Of a stretch of 64,000 bases of DNA, positions 35,082 through 43,701 are shown one piece after another; within the stretch, counting starts at the first letter, position 1; every line of letters starts with the position of its first letter. The notes below the pieces were generated by a model. That model ran no database searches, had not been told where the DNA came from, and was given only the letters and a program-made list of their open reading frames with translations. The position numbers were made by a program, and so were the translations under genes. The DNA lies in the NCBI RefSeq assembly GCF_007830175.1, contig NZ_VLKH01000003.1:310001-374000 (forward strand), in the 5' to 3' direction. The DNA comes from Sedimentibacter saalensis (GTDB lineage: Bacteria > Bacillota > Clostridia > Tissierellales > Sedimentibacteraceae).

Positions 35082-35993
35082 TTAATACTTGTAATTTGGC
35101 ACATTCAAAACCTTCCCGTTTCTAGTTATTTCAACAATACTACCATTTGCCCATTCCGGACTATTATAAACAGGTTCACCGTTTTTATCTACTTCATTAC
35201 GTAAAACTACATATTTATAATTAATACCATATTTATCTTGTATATTTGCATAGACTGTTAATACTTCATTAGCGCTTAACATCACTTCATCAATAGTACC
35301 TGTAGTTATAAAGTTAGTTGCATAGCTTTCATTACTAAATTCTGATATATCAACCTCATCTTCTCTTAATGTGCTTCCATTTACATCATATACAATACTA
35401 ATTTTTTCAGGCATAGTGTCATTTGTATTAGTGATTCTAAGATCAATGTTGCCCTTGTATATAAGTTTACCATTACTATATTGTGTACTTCCGTTATAAT
35501 ATCCTTCTAATTGCAACAGAAACTTATTATATAAATCATAATATTCATCAATACTTTCTGTTTTTTGAATTCCATTCTGACTTATAACTACTTTTGGTTG
35601 AAATGTATCAAAAATATCTATATCAACAGTTGCTTCAAAAGATGTTCCCTTTTTATTCAATATGAAGCTTTCATCATTTAATTGGATATTTACTGTAAGT
35701 CCTTCTGAGTATTCTTTAGGCACAACAGTAAACTTAACTGGTACTGTTAAATTATCCTTATCCAGACTATCTCCGAATTCTATTTCATAACTATCAAGTA
35801 AACTACCCTGTTTATCAAGAATAGAATTAATATTAGAATAAATATTTGAAATTTCGTTATTATTTCTATTAATTCCAGACACAATTTGCTGGTAATAATT
35901 GTCCATTGTATTTTTAAGATTATTTATTCGCATTAAGCAAATTATATTTATTATTAGTAAAGCTATTATTATATAATTTGAAAACTTTTTCAT
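35082..35993 (-). CDS. Membrane-anchored coiled-coil protein, unknown
   Basis: 303 aa. One N-terminal helix (about 7-22), a coiled-coil region (about 25-65: NNEISNIYSNINSILDKQGSLL), then beta-sandwich-like extracellular segments. No catalytic motif. Related in architecture to other single-pass orphans of this array (for example 11116 and 54190). Confidence 0.6.
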   Translation of the reverse strand: MKKFSNYIIIALLIINIICLMRINNLKNTMDNYYQQIVSGINRNNNEISNIYSNINSILDKQGSLLDSYEIEFGDSLDKDNLTVPVKFTVVPKEYSEGLTVNIQLNDESFILNKKGTSFEATVDIDIFDTFQPKVVISQNGIQKTESIDEYYDLYNKFLLQLEGYYNGSTQYSNGKLIYKGNIDLRITNTNDTMPEKISIVYDVNGSTLREDEVDISEFSNESYATNFITTGTIDEVMLSANEVLTVYANIQDKYGINYKYVVLRNEVDKNGEPVYNSPEWANGSIVEITRNGKVLNVPNYKY

Positions 35994-36049
35994 TTTTTTC
36001 TGACCCTTTCATTATTTTGAGAATTTGTTTCGTAACATTTATTTTTTGA

Positions 36050-37102
36050 TTATTGCTTGTTCATGGAGAATTTTAAATTAAAATATGTTTCTTTCTCATC
36101 ATCGGATGGCAACAGATAGGATTGTGTTTCATAATAGCCAGAATGCTCAATATCACAGATAAAGGTTATGCCACCCTCCGCAAAATGATAGCCCTTAAAA
36201 GTGTTATTTTCGATTTGTTCAATTATTCGTTTTGGAATTTTTGAAAATAATTTCATTTCATCTTGTGCGCCTGCAAAAGCCAGTGATGCCAAAATCATTT
36301 GCCTGTCATATGGACTAAGCATATATTCATTATTTTTGGTTTCAATTTCAAATGAAACATCTGTAATATATCCATTTTTCAATATAAAATCAAACTCTGG
36401 ATTATCATTATGGCTGATATATATTACCATACTGTCAGAATCTTTCTTTTTCCATTTCCCGTTCTCATCCAAATATTCATCTCTAAAGCTCATGTCAAAA
36501 TGCTTTGCATAATAATTATAGTTTTCTGCAAATTCTGCTATGGTTAGATCACCCTTGTTGGGAGGAATCAGCTGTGCAGATATAATGGCATATACAACAA
36601 CGAAAGAGCATACAAATGCACATACATAAAACACACCTCGATACCATTTAGTGTCCTTGATGGTGTAGGATATTGATTCATCCCATGGCAGAGTTTCATT
36701 CTCGCTGCACAAATTGTAGCTTTTCCAAAGGCGGACTAGTCTATAAATTGGAATGTTGTATCCCATGCCTTCTCCTATAACTCTCCATGTTCGCTCTAAA
36801 GCCTCTCCGTAAGAAAGTTTACTTCCATCACAGTTTTCTATCCTAAGCCCAAAGATTGCCTTGCCAGGTGTAGTCTTAAATAAATGGAGCAATAGTGGCT
36901 CTAAACCCATCATTATAACAAGTGTAATGAAAGAATCAAGTACGTTATCTAAGCCTCTTCTTGCCGCCACGTTTACGTGAAATATAAATGCAATAAAAGT
37001 TAACCAAAGCAAATTGTATATAATGCAGTCCATCGTTCTCGCTAAATATCTACGCCATGGGTGAAATACCTGAGGTAACTTTTCAATTTCATTTATCATC
37101 AT
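36050..37102 (-). CDS. RDD-family membrane protein with C-terminal extracytoplasmic domain
   Basis: 350 aa. HPWRRYLARTMDCIIYNLLWL holds the family-defining Arg-Asp (R…MD), and LFKTTPGKAIFGLRIENCDGSKLSYGEALERTWRV the second RDD signature. Three helices up to about 80, a fourth near 155-178, then a polar C-terminal domain of 160 residues. RDD proteins can act as Na+/H+ antiporters; most are uncharacterised. GGAGG precedes the first of two ATGs. Confidence 0.85.
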   Translation of the reverse strand: MMINEIEKLPQVFHPWRRYLARTMDCIIYNLLWLTFIAFIFHVNVAARRGLDNVLDSFITLVIMMGLEPLLLHLFKTTPGKAIFGLRIENCDGSKLSYGEALERTWRVIGEGMGYNIPIYRLVRLWKSYNLCSENETLPWDESISYTIKDTKWYRGVFYVCAFVCSFVVVYAIISAQLIPPNKGDLTIAEFAENYNYYAKHFDMSFRDEYLDENGKWKKKDSDSMVIYISHNDNPEFDFILKNGYITDVSFEIETKNNEYMLSPYDRQMILASLAFAGAQDEMKLFSKIPKRIIEQIENNTFKGYHFAEGGITFICDIEHSGYYETQSYLLPSDDEKETYFNLKFSMNKQ

Positions 37103-37156
37103 ACTTGCCTCCTATCAAAATCTGTAACAAATAAACTCATAATTTAAATACGATAT

Positions 37157-37202
37157 CTTGCATTATAATAATGATTTGCAACATTAAAATTACGTATTAA
37201 CA
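37157..37202 (-). repeat. Intergenic palindromic element, diverged copy
   Basis: TTGCATTATAATAATGATTT then GCAACATTAAAATTACGTATTA. It ends 3 bases before the stop of the small membrane gene (37205). Confidence 0.45.
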
Positions 37203-37204
37203 TA

Positions 37205-37372
37205 TTATTTACGTCCGACCCAAAATAACCCTGCAGCCATAACGCCTGCTAAATACAATAAAGCAGATTCGGTATACCCATAGTTCGATTTTTCTATAAA
37301 AAATCCTCCAAATATTATTGCCAGCACAAAAATTGCTGCAGCAATAAGTATATCTTTTGATTTTTCGTTCAT
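37205..37372 (-). CDS. Small two-helix membrane protein, 55 aa
   Basis: The ATG at 37372 follows AAAGGAGC. The frame encodes 55 residues with two helices (ILIAAAIFVLAIIFGGFF and ESALLYLAGVMAAGLFWVG) separated by a short polar turn and ended by RK. Clean SD, start and stop support a real gene. Family unknown. Confidence 0.62.
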   Translation of the reverse strand: MNEKSKDILIAAAIFVLAIIFGGFFIEKSNYGYTESALLYLAGVMAAGLFWVGRK

Positions 37373-37485
37373 GTTTATTGCTCCTTTAAACTATTGATTG
37401 ATATTAAACCATTTATTTATAAACTCATCTATTTATTGAGGAATCTTCAGTTCTATTGTTTATTGATACAGCCTATCTATCTCAA

Positions 37486-37674
37486 CTACATTTTTTTAAT
37501 TACTTCTATTAGTTTATAAGAACTAAATACAGATAAGGGAATTATGATAAAAATTAAAATGAAAAGTTGTATAATGTTTGCTGTCGGTGAAATTGGAAAA
37601 TTAAAAAGCGATAAAATTTTAAAATATACAATGAAGAAAATAATTGATAGGAATAAAGATATAACAGAACGCAT
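37486..37674 (-). CDS. Small two-helix membrane protein
   Basis: 62 aa from the ATG at 37674, preceded by GAGGGGG. Helices at about 4-22 and 33-52, then a basic end VIKKM. Unknown function; one of several microproteins of this type in the array. Confidence 0.55.
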   Translation of the reverse strand: MRSVISLFLSIIFFIVYFKILSLFNFPISPTANIIQLFILIFIIIPLSVFSSYKLIEVIKKM

Positions 37675-37780
37675 TAATATCACCCCCTCTAATATTAAGC
37701 CTATCTTGCTTGTGATTTTATTTACATTTTAACCATATCCATAATAATATACCATATTTCGCTAACTTAGTAAACAATGC

Positions 37781-37830
37781 TAAATAGTCATGATATGCAC
37801 AACATATATGAAAAGTACACCTTAAATTTT
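37781..37830 (-). repeat. Intergenic palindromic element, diverged copy
   Basis: TAGTCATGATATGCACAACA then TATATGAAAAGTACACCTTA. It lies 29 bases 3' of the stop at 37859. Confidence 0.45.
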
Positions 37831-37858
37831 ATAAAAATATTCTTATTTATTTACTGCT

Positions 37859-38320
37859 CTATTCCTCATTTCCATGTAATTCCTCTCTAACCAGTTGTTC
37901 TACCCTGCCAAATGAAATATCTTTATTTTCACCGCCTAATAATAAGAAACTCTTTGATAAATCTTCAACCGTAGACTCTAATGTATTCATAAATTGATTA
38001 TAAGCAAAATCAAATTTAGGATCATTTTCTTCTTGTCCAAAAACTGAGTAAATAAGTTGTTCAATCATTTGGTCCATTCCCCATAATTTCAAATGAAGTA
38101 ACTCATGTATTACTACAGCCTCTAAGTTAGTATGTTTTGGATTATAATTATTTATCATTAATATGGCTTCTTTGTCTGCCATATCAATTTTAATATCTCC
38201 AGTTTTTCTCCACTCTGTAGCGACAATTCTATATCTAATATTCCAATCTCTTAACCGTAAAATATCTTGCCATTTTCTTAAATAAGTTTCTAATGCTATT
38301 TCATCAAATTTAATATCCAT
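37859..38320 (-). CDS. HExxH metalloprotease-like protein
   Basis: 153 aa, no signal peptide. EAVVIHELLHLKLWGMDQMIEQL (about 66-88) carries HELLH, a zinc-binding motif. The small soluble protein resembles phage- and plasmid-borne HExxH proteins of the SprT/ImmA-like size class, without a DNA-binding part. Cytoplasmic; substrate unknown. Confidence 0.68.
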   Translation of the reverse strand: MDIKFDEIALETYLRKWQDILRLRDWNIRYRIVATEWRKTGDIKIDMADKEAILMINNYNPKHTNLEAVVIHELLHLKLWGMDQMIEQLIYSVFGQEENDPKFDFAYNQFMNTLESTVEDLSKSFLLLGGENKDISFGRVEQLVREELHGNEE

Positions 38321-38387
38321 ATTTCCCCCCTAAATATGACTTAATATTACAATGTTCTGCTTACACTCAATATAGATTATATTAAAT

Positions 38388-38422
38388 TGGTATTAGATAA
38401 ATTTTGAGCAGTGCGAATTAAT
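38388..38422 (-). repeat. Intergenic palindromic element, half copy
   Basis: The right part of the consensus is kept: TAAATTTTGAGCAGTGCGAATTA. Its end overlaps the stop codon of the DJ-1-like gene (38418-38420); the left part is diverged. Confidence 0.4.
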
Positions 38423-38990
38423 CCTTGTGCCAAATATATTCAATTTTATCAGCTGCTTGTTGTGCTGTTGCTTCATCGAATAGTTTGCTTAATAAATATA
38501 ACCCTACATCTATTCCAGAGGAAACCCCTGCTCCTGTAATAATGTTGCCGTCTTGAACTACTTTTGATTTTTCGACTATTACTCCCATTTCAGAAAGCTC
38601 GTCGAAGGCAGTATGGTAAGTAGTTGCATGTTTATATTTCAAAAGTCCTGTAGAAGCAATTATCAATGAACCTGTGCAAACAGAGGATAAATATTTCAAC
38701 TCAGTATATCGACTTTTTATAAAATTAAGGATTTTAATGTTTTTCATGGCAATCTTTCTCCCTTGCCCGCCTGGAACTACCAGGACATCTAAATGCGGGC
38801 AACTATCAATTGTATAATCAGTGAAAAATCGTAACCCATTGTATCCTCGAATTATTTTTTCATCAATGCCTATAAGCCACACATTTACACTATCAGTCTT
38901 TATTTTATTAACATATGATAAAACTTCAAAAGGCCCTACAAAATCTAATTCTTCAACTTCATCAAAAACCAAAATTCCTATATTAATCAT
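38418..38990 (-). CDS. DJ-1/PfpI-superfamily protein (GATase1-like, isonitrile hydratase type)
   Basis: 190 aa. INIGILVFDEVEELDFVGPFEVLS and LVVPGGQGRKIAMKN fit the GlxA/InhA-like group; the nucleophile elbow is LSSVCTGSLIIASTGLL with Cys near 103. TYHTAFDELSE provides the His side. Members hydrate isonitriles, cleave amides or repair glycation. SD GGAGTGAATATT. Confidence 0.86.
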   Translation of the reverse strand: MINIGILVFDEVEELDFVGPFEVLSYVNKIKTDSVNVWLIGIDEKIIRGYNGLRFFTDYTIDSCPHLDVLVVPGGQGRKIAMKNIKILNFIKSRYTELKYLSSVCTGSLIIASTGLLKYKHATTYHTAFDELSEMGVIVEKSKVVQDGNIITGAGVSSGIDVGLYLLSKLFDEATAQQAADKIEYIWHKD

Positions 38991-39028
38991 TAATATTCAC
39001 TCCTATCTGTATTATTTAGTTAAGTAAA

Positions 39029-39076
39029 GTCGCAATATTCTAATGTTGCGAAAAATATTTTAAAATTCTGAATTAC
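39029..39076 (-). repeat. Intergenic palindromic element copy
   Basis: GTCGCAATATTCTAATGTTG then CGAAAAATATTTTAAAATTC. Core TGTTGCGA and left block AATATTCTA are well kept. It lies 29 bases 3' of the stop at 39105. Confidence 0.55.
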
Positions 39077-39104
39077 ATAATTTAACCGATTAGAGGAAAA
39101 ATGT

Positions 39105-39656
39105 TCAGACACCTATATCATCCTTAGTTGTATTTGAATCTATATTCTGAGGATTTATTAATTCTTTTGCCATTTGAAGCATATGAGGCTGAACATATAT
39201 ATCTAAGTTATTAGTTCCCGTAAAAATTTCCATTGGACCTGTTCTTCTCGAAATTTTAAAATAGGGTATTTCATACGATTCAAGAATCGAAATAATAACT
39301 TCAGCCTCTATGCTATTTAAATTTGAAGTTAATAATGCTTTTGTTCCATCATTTTTTTCATCATTTATTTTATTATGATATCTAGCGAAAAAAGGTGTTA
39401 TACATATTACTGCAAAAACCCAAATCAAATAATGTATTATAGAAAAGTTAATAAAGTGATTAGAACTCAGATTTACAAAATTGATAATGATTAATGGCGT
39501 AAATATAGACAAACTGAGGATTAACCTTGTTGACCAATTTACATAATGTTTCGTACCACATTCAGTGCATACAATAGGAGCATATCCTTTCACCCACATT
39601 GATTTTAATATATCTTTATATTTGAATTTATTAAAACACTTTTTGCATTTTTGCAT
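39105..39656 (-). CDS. TIGR04104-type zinc-finger membrane protein with DUF2007-like tail
   Basis: 183 aa. The N-terminus KCKKCFNKFKYKDILKS … VCTECGTKHYVNWSTR is the CXXC-20-CXXC treble-clef-like finger of TIGR04104. Two helices follow (about 46-64 and 75-93). The C-terminal part, ALLTSNLNSIEAEVIISILESYEIPYF … LDIYVQPHMLQMAKELI, matches DUF2007 (putative signal-transducing domain). The combination suggests a small membrane sensor or adaptor; function unknown. Confidence 0.78.
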   Translation of the reverse strand: MQKCKKCFNKFKYKDILKSMWVKGYAPIVCTECGTKHYVNWSTRLILSLSIFTPLIIINFVNLSSNHFINFSIIHYLIWVFAVICITPFFARYHNKINDEKNDGTKALLTSNLNSIEAEVIISILESYEIPYFKISRRTGPMEIFTGTNNLDIYVQPHMLQMAKELINPQNIDSNTTKDDIGV

Positions 39657-39710
39657 ATAAAGTTAACCCTCCACGAATATTTTATCCTCCCAATGCCTAT
39701 TTTTTAATAA

Positions 39711-39758
39711 TACACATTAGTTGAATATTGGTCACAATATTTGAAGAATGCCTCTTAA
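39711..39758 (-). repeat. Intergenic palindromic element copy
   Basis: ACATTAGTTGAATATTGGTC then ACAATATTTGAAGAATGCCT. The right block ATTTGAAGAATGC is very close to consensus. It lies 11 bases 3' of the stop at 39769. Confidence 0.58.
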
Positions 39759-39768
39759 TACTAATAAA

Positions 39769-40260
39769 TTAGTCTACAGTATCATAGTATGGTTTCATTA
39801 AATCATTTACAGACATTAATTCCTCATACACTGAGTTGATTACCACTTCATCCATAATTATTTTGTTATCTATAAGTTCAATAGATTCATTTATTAATTT
39901 TTTTGAGTCTTTTACTATTCTTGCCACTATAACAGTAACATCAGAATCTTTATATTTTAATTTATCCTCTTGCAACAATCCCATTTTATAACATTCGGAC
40001 ATTGTCCTATCTAATGAACCTAATCTCCCAATAGTTCTTCCCATTAAATATTGAACCTCAGCATAATTTTCAATGTTTGGTGATTTAATAAAAGTATCTA
40101 AAGAAATTGTTAAATCACTGTAAATGCTCTTAAACCCATCTAAATCTGTTTTGTAATAACTCAATGACTTATTATTGTTCTTTTCTGTACTGCTCCAAAA
40201 CATAAGTGCTATTGTAACTATAAAAAAAATTATAATTGCAGTTATTTTATTATTTTTCAT
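39769..40260 (-). CDS. Membrane-anchored helical protein, unknown
   Basis: 163 aa. Signal anchor KITAIIIFFIVTIALMFW (about 4-21), then a mostly helical domain with many Asp/Glu. GGGGGAAAT precedes the ATG. The layout is like the gene at 54190-54729 (signal anchor plus helical bundle), but sequence similarity is low by eye. Confidence 0.58.
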   Translation of the reverse strand: MKNNKITAIIIFFIVTIALMFWSSTEKNNNKSLSYYKTDLDGFKSIYSDLTISLDTFIKSPNIENYAEVQYLMGRTIGRLGSLDRTMSECYKMGLLQEDKLKYKDSDVTVIVARIVKDSKKLINESIELIDNKIIMDEVVINSVYEELMSVNDLMKPYYDTVD

Positions 40261-40290
40261 ATTTCCCCCATTATAATAATTAGTCCGAAA

Positions 40291-40333
40291 TTGACTACTA
40301 ATATGACATAATATTCTGCTAGCACGAACCTAT
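40291..40333 (-). repeat. Intergenic palindromic element copy
   Basis: ACTACTAATATGACATAATA then TTCTGCTAGCACGAACCTA. It matches the CTACT, GAC, AATATT and GCGAAC-TA parts of the consensus. It lies 137 bases 3' of the stop at 40470, with a small remnant frame (MKPISGITLCSSMKEAKELYEFLNI, 25 codons) between. Confidence 0.5.
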
Positions 40334-40429
40334 TTGCTGTGACAGCTTTTTATATATTTAAAAATTCATATAGTTCTTTTGCTTCTTTCATAGAACTGCA
40401 TAAAGTTATTCCGGATATGGGTTTCATGT

Positions 40430-40462
40430 TTTATGTGGCAGGTATTATTCCTGCCACATAAA
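40430..40462 (-). terminator. Strong hairpin 3' of the methyltransferase gene
   Basis: TTTATGTGGCAGG and CCTGCCACATAAA are perfect 13-base arms around a 7-base loop, starting 8 bases after the stop at 40470. On the minus strand an A-rich stretch precedes it (AGTTTTAGTTT) but no U-run follows, so it may act as a transcript-end stabiliser or weak terminator. Confidence 0.55.
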
Positions 40463-40469
40463 CTAAAAC

Positions 40470-41228
40470 TTATTTCTTTGCAATAATTAAGTAACGATGT
40501 ATAGTTCCCTCAATTTTACCGGTTTTGTCAATCATTTTTTGCATTCCCAATAACTGTGAAAAACACTTTTCCACTGAAAAATTCGGAAACTCCCATTCTA
40601 TAATATGTGCAAACCATACAAACGCACCAATATCATAAAACTGAATGGGTCTATATGCTTCTTCAGCCCGAATGATTTGAAATCTTGCCTCTTCAAATAC
40701 TTTGCGCTGTTCTTTAAGATTCGAATGTGGAAATGGTTTTTCAGTGCCTGGCAGAACCATTTCTACTAACTCTCTATCATTATCACCACCGACTTGCTCC
40801 GTTATAAATACACCGTCATTTTTTAGAAGCCTATATAATTCTATAGCGTCGAAATCACCATGACGATTTATAATTATGTCAAATGTTTCATCATCATATG
40901 GTATTTCAGAAGGTTTATCACATGCCTTAAAGTTTATTCCAAGAGGTAGTAATTTTTCTCTGCACAAGTCCACATTTGGTTTATAACCTTCTGTTGCAGA
41001 TGTCCTACTATATGGATGATTTAATGAAAGTAAAAATTCACCGCCGCCAGTATCATAATCTAAGATATCTGAATTACTATTTAGATACTGTCTAACTATT
41101 TTTTCGTAATCCCATGGTAAGTCGTTTTCTTCCTCATACCTCCCATGAATATGAGAGAAGTCCCATCCATGTATATGTGCTATTTCCTCTTCTTTTTTCC
41201 AAATTATTTTTAATTCTTCTACATTCAT
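40470..41228 (-). CDS. Class I SAM-dependent methyltransferase
   Basis: 252 aa. Motif I is DILDYDTGGGEFLLSL (about 54-69), motif II ATEGYKPNVDLCREKL, and motif III IPYDDETFDIIINRHGDFDAIELYRLLKNDGVFITEQVGG. This wide group includes rRNA and small-molecule methylases; the C-terminal FYDIGAFVWFAHIIEWEFPNF segment is a usual companion. Substrate unknown. Confidence 0.87.
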   Translation of the reverse strand: MNVEELKIIWKKEEEIAHIHGWDFSHIHGRYEEENDLPWDYEKIVRQYLNSNSDILDYDTGGGEFLLSLNHPYSRTSATEGYKPNVDLCREKLLPLGINFKACDKPSEIPYDDETFDIIINRHGDFDAIELYRLLKNDGVFITEQVGGDNDRELVEMVLPGTEKPFPHSNLKEQRKVFEEARFQIIRAEEAYRPIQFYDIGAFVWFAHIIEWEFPNFSVEKCFSQLLGMQKMIDKTGKIEGTIHRYLIIAKK

Positions 41229-41265
41229 CTTTTCTGCTTCCTTTCAAAATTTAATATGTTCTGAT

Positions 41266-41344
41266 TGGTGCAGTTCCTGACAACATAGGCCAAGCCTCAG
41301 TAATTAACCTCGATACAATCTGCTGTCAGTTTTAATACTGCACC
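41266..41344. repeat. 79-base imperfect inverted repeat
   Basis: GGTGCAGT and CTGACA on the left pair with TGTCAG and ACTGCACC on the right; the arms are separated by small asymmetric bulges and a 37-base loop that itself holds an AGGC-CAA-GCCT hairpin. Such a folded shape with asymmetric bulges is reminiscent of single-stranded recombination sites. Confidence 0.5.
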
Positions 41345-41410
41345 GAGTAGTTAATTCGTTTCATCATCTCAAACCTCCAGATTCTTATTTATCGTTATGA
41401 TAAACACTTC

Positions 41411-41460
41411 ATAATGAATATTCTACTGTTTCTACGCAAAATTCGAATTATGTGTTGTAG
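41411..41460 (-). repeat. Intergenic palindromic element copy
   Basis: ATGAATATTCTACTGTTTCT then ACGCAAAATTCGAATTATGT. Left block ATATTCTACTG is exact; core CTACGCAA and right block TCGAATTATG are close to consensus. Confidence 0.6.
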
Positions 41461-41546
41461 GAGCGGTCTTTGACCTCCCGCTATGGCAAATAATATTATT
41501 ATACAATTCTCCGTATTTTTGTTTAATAAATTAAATTTATTATCTG

Positions 41547-42932
41547 TCATTCTTGCATATCTTGATATTTTTTAAGATCATAAGTGGTATAGTGCTGCTT
41601 ATATTCGCGCTGCCCTGATAATATTTTTTGTTCAGCAAAAGTATAAGGTAGCGAAATAGGGTTTTTAGAATGCAAATAATTAATGCAGTTAGGTACAATT
41701 CCCTGTTCCTCAGAAAGTTTTAAACGATAAAAAACATACCCTCTCTGATTTTCCGAACCAAAGGGATAGCAAACTCCACCGGAAATTTGCTTAGATTGAC
41801 TTGCCCCAAAAAACATGCTTTCTGTTGTTACAAAGTCATTTTTAAGTCTTGGTATTGACGCTTCGTAATCTGTGCCATCCTTTTGGTAAAAAAGTTTTCC
41901 ATCTAAAAGTTCAATTCCTTCTTCACCCCAAATAGTAAAACCATCATTCCAAAAAGCGTTTGGCTTTTGCCATTTAAAATACACTAAAACATAAATCTCA
42001 TTATCCGGCAATTCAGTATAAACAGTTGTTGCCTCTATAGTACGATTTTTAGATTTAATGTATTCTTTATACATTCTTGTGCCTGTTTCAACCATTTCAC
42101 TTACGCCATCAAACATTAACAAATCTGTATACACATCAACATGAATTGCATTTTGTAGCATAGAAATATTCTCATAGGACATATCATTAAGAATTTCCTC
42201 TGGCACATCAAACTCCATTAGTATGTTTCGAGTATCAGAAGCCGTAGAAGATTTTATTTCAGTAAAGTTTGGAACTGCATGATTTGCAGCAACCCCACAA
42301 CTTATTACAAGAACAAGGCATATAATCAAATATCCTCTTACAACAACAGTATTACTCAATCTATCTTCAATAGAAATAATGCCATATCCAATATTCCCTA
42401 ATTCGTCTCCTAAACATTGTAAAGAACGAATAACCAAAATGCAAAAGAATGTCAACAATATAAATGCCATCCAGCTATTAGAAAGTGGGGATATTGCAAG
42501 TAAAGCAAATGATAATATCCATATAAATGCTAAAAAAAATGAATTTTGAATATTTGAAACATTTGCCTTTTGAAAGATATTTCTGATTGCTGAACTCAAT
42601 GACAAAAACAAAGCAAGTCGAAACCCTATTAATAGCAAAGAAAAAATAATATCATTTTGTATTTCTACGACCAATGGTGTTGATATAATAATTAAATTAA
42701 TAGCATTTATGACCAATTGAGATGCTGCAAGAAAATAAGCCATAGTAAAATATTTGTTTTCTTTTCGTAAGCTTCTTACCCCAATAAATATCAGCACTGT
42801 TCCAATTGCAGGCAAAATATACTGTAGCCATAGAAAGTTTAAGGTTATAGAAGTTAAAGCAAATCCCAAAGTGATTTCCATGATTGGCTTTTTCCATGGA
42901 TTTAATATTGTTTTTTCTTCATCTATATCCAT
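41547..42932 (-). CDS. Multi-pass membrane protein with large extracytoplasmic domain, unknown
   Basis: 461 aa. About six helices in the first 175 residues, a further one at about 200-220 (GYLIICLVLVISCGVAA), then 240 polar residues probably outside the cell. No enzyme motif found. It is the largest array gene apart from the lipoprotein at 57878. Confidence 0.65.
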   Translation of the reverse strand: MDIDEEKTILNPWKKPIMEITLGFALTSITLNFLWLQYILPAIGTVLIFIGVRSLRKENKYFTMAYFLAASQLVINAINLIIISTPLVVEIQNDIIFSLLLIGFRLALFLSLSSAIRNIFQKANVSNIQNSFFLAFIWILSFALLAISPLSNSWMAFILLTFFCILVIRSLQCLGDELGNIGYGIISIEDRLSNTVVVRGYLIICLVLVISCGVAANHAVPNFTEIKSSTASDTRNILMEFDVPEEILNDMSYENISMLQNAIHVDVYTDLLMFDGVSEMVETGTRMYKEYIKSKNRTIEATTVYTELPDNEIYVLVYFKWQKPNAFWNDGFTIWGEEGIELLDGKLFYQKDGTDYEASIPRLKNDFVTTESMFFGASQSKQISGGVCYPFGSENQRGYVFYRLKLSEEQGIVPNCINYLHSKNPISLPYTFAEQKILSGQREYKQHYTTYDLKKYQDMQE

Positions 42933-43002
42933 AATTCTTTTCCTATCTTTTTTATATAAATTATCAACTTTTCAATACTTTTTAATTATACTTTAGTTTA
43001 CC

Positions 43003-43050
43003 ACTATAATATTACTGATGCGATGCTAAATTTGAATAATGCGTACTAAC
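43003..43050 (-). repeat. Intergenic palindromic element copy
   Basis: ACTATAATATTACTGATGCG then ATGCTAAATTTGAATAATGC then GTACTAAC. All three consensus blocks are well kept. It ends 8 bases before the stop at 43058. Confidence 0.65.
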
Positions 43051-43057
43051 TTAATTT

Positions 43058-43630
43058 TTATTCTGACAAAGAATTAATTATTTTTACGATTATATTATCA
43101 TATGAAACTTTAGAAAAATCTGTTGTATCTACAGTTATAATACAGTCTCCATAATTAAAATCTCTGCAAGGTTGAGTTGCTTTCTTAAAAAAATCAAAAT
43201 CGTGAAAACATCCATTTGATACTAGTCCAGGGTGTCTCTCTTCTGTTTTATCTCTTTCTACAAAGCGTTTATGAATTACTTCAACATCACCGTCAAATAA
43301 AATTGTTATAACTTTATATCCGTATTTATTAACCATCATTAAGAGAATATCAGGGCATGTACTACTAAAATTGCTTTCAAAAATAATTGTTTGCTTTGAT
43401 TTCATAAGCATTTCACAAAAGTGAAATGATAAATCATAAGCAAGACCGCCATACTTTTGGGTTTCTGAAGCATCATAATGCAACTTATCCCAAATTATCT
43501 CTTTTAGTTTATCTTTACATATTAAGGATTTTTGTAATTTATCGGACAGATAATTTGCAAACCTTGTTTTTCCAGTCCCAGGCATTCCTGCAACTAGTAT
43601 TAAAACTTTATCCAAATTGGTCTCCTCCAC
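43058..43630 (-). CDS. P-loop kinase-like ATPase (AAA_33 / zeta-toxin-like fold)
   Basis: 190 aa. Walker A is VAGMPGTGKTRFANYL (about 13-28); QTIIFESNFSST is the Asp/Glu strand; KRFVERDKTEERHPG is the lid segment with Arg residues. Small kinases of this type phosphorylate nucleosides, tRNA ends, sugars or antibiotics. No antitoxin gene is adjacent. Confidence 0.85.
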   Translation of the reverse strand: MEETNLDKVLILVAGMPGTGKTRFANYLSDKLQKSLICKDKLKEIIWDKLHYDASETQKYGGLAYDLSFHFCEMLMKSKQTIIFESNFSSTCPDILLMMVNKYGYKVITILFDGDVEVIHKRFVERDKTEERHPGLVSNGCFHDFDFFKKATQPCRDFNYGDCIITVDTTDFSKVSYDNIIVKIINSLSE

Positions 43631-43650
43631 ACAAATAAATAACCTCTAAT

Positions 43651-43696
43651 TCGCCATATTCTACTGATGCGACGCAATATTTGAATAGTATGTACT
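43651..43696 (-). repeat. Intergenic palindromic element copy, best match to consensus
   Basis: TCGCCATATTCTACTGATGC then GACGCAATATTTGAATAGTA. Outer arms GCCATATTC/GAATAGTATG and inner TGCG-A-CGCA show the palindromic fold. It ends 6 bases before the stop of the deaminase-like gene at 43702. Confidence 0.68.
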
Positions 43697-43701
43697 TTCG
43701 C

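Larger units (their letters stand above)
41229..41546. other. 318-base non-coding stretch in the array
   Basis: No complete gene. It holds a 79-base inverted repeat (41266-41344), a ten-codon start remnant behind GGAGG (MMKRINYSVQY, ending in the inverted repeat), a copy of the palindromic element (41411-41460) and a hairpin at 41464-41485 (AGCGGTC-TTT-GACC…CGCT). It looks like the scar of a deleted gene. Confidence 0.55.

Noticed and set aside
40366-40445. 25-codon frame (MKPISGITLCSSMKEAKELYEFLNI) as a gene
   Set aside because: It has no SD and runs out of the hairpin 3' of the methyltransferase gene; it is more likely a remnant or chance frame.
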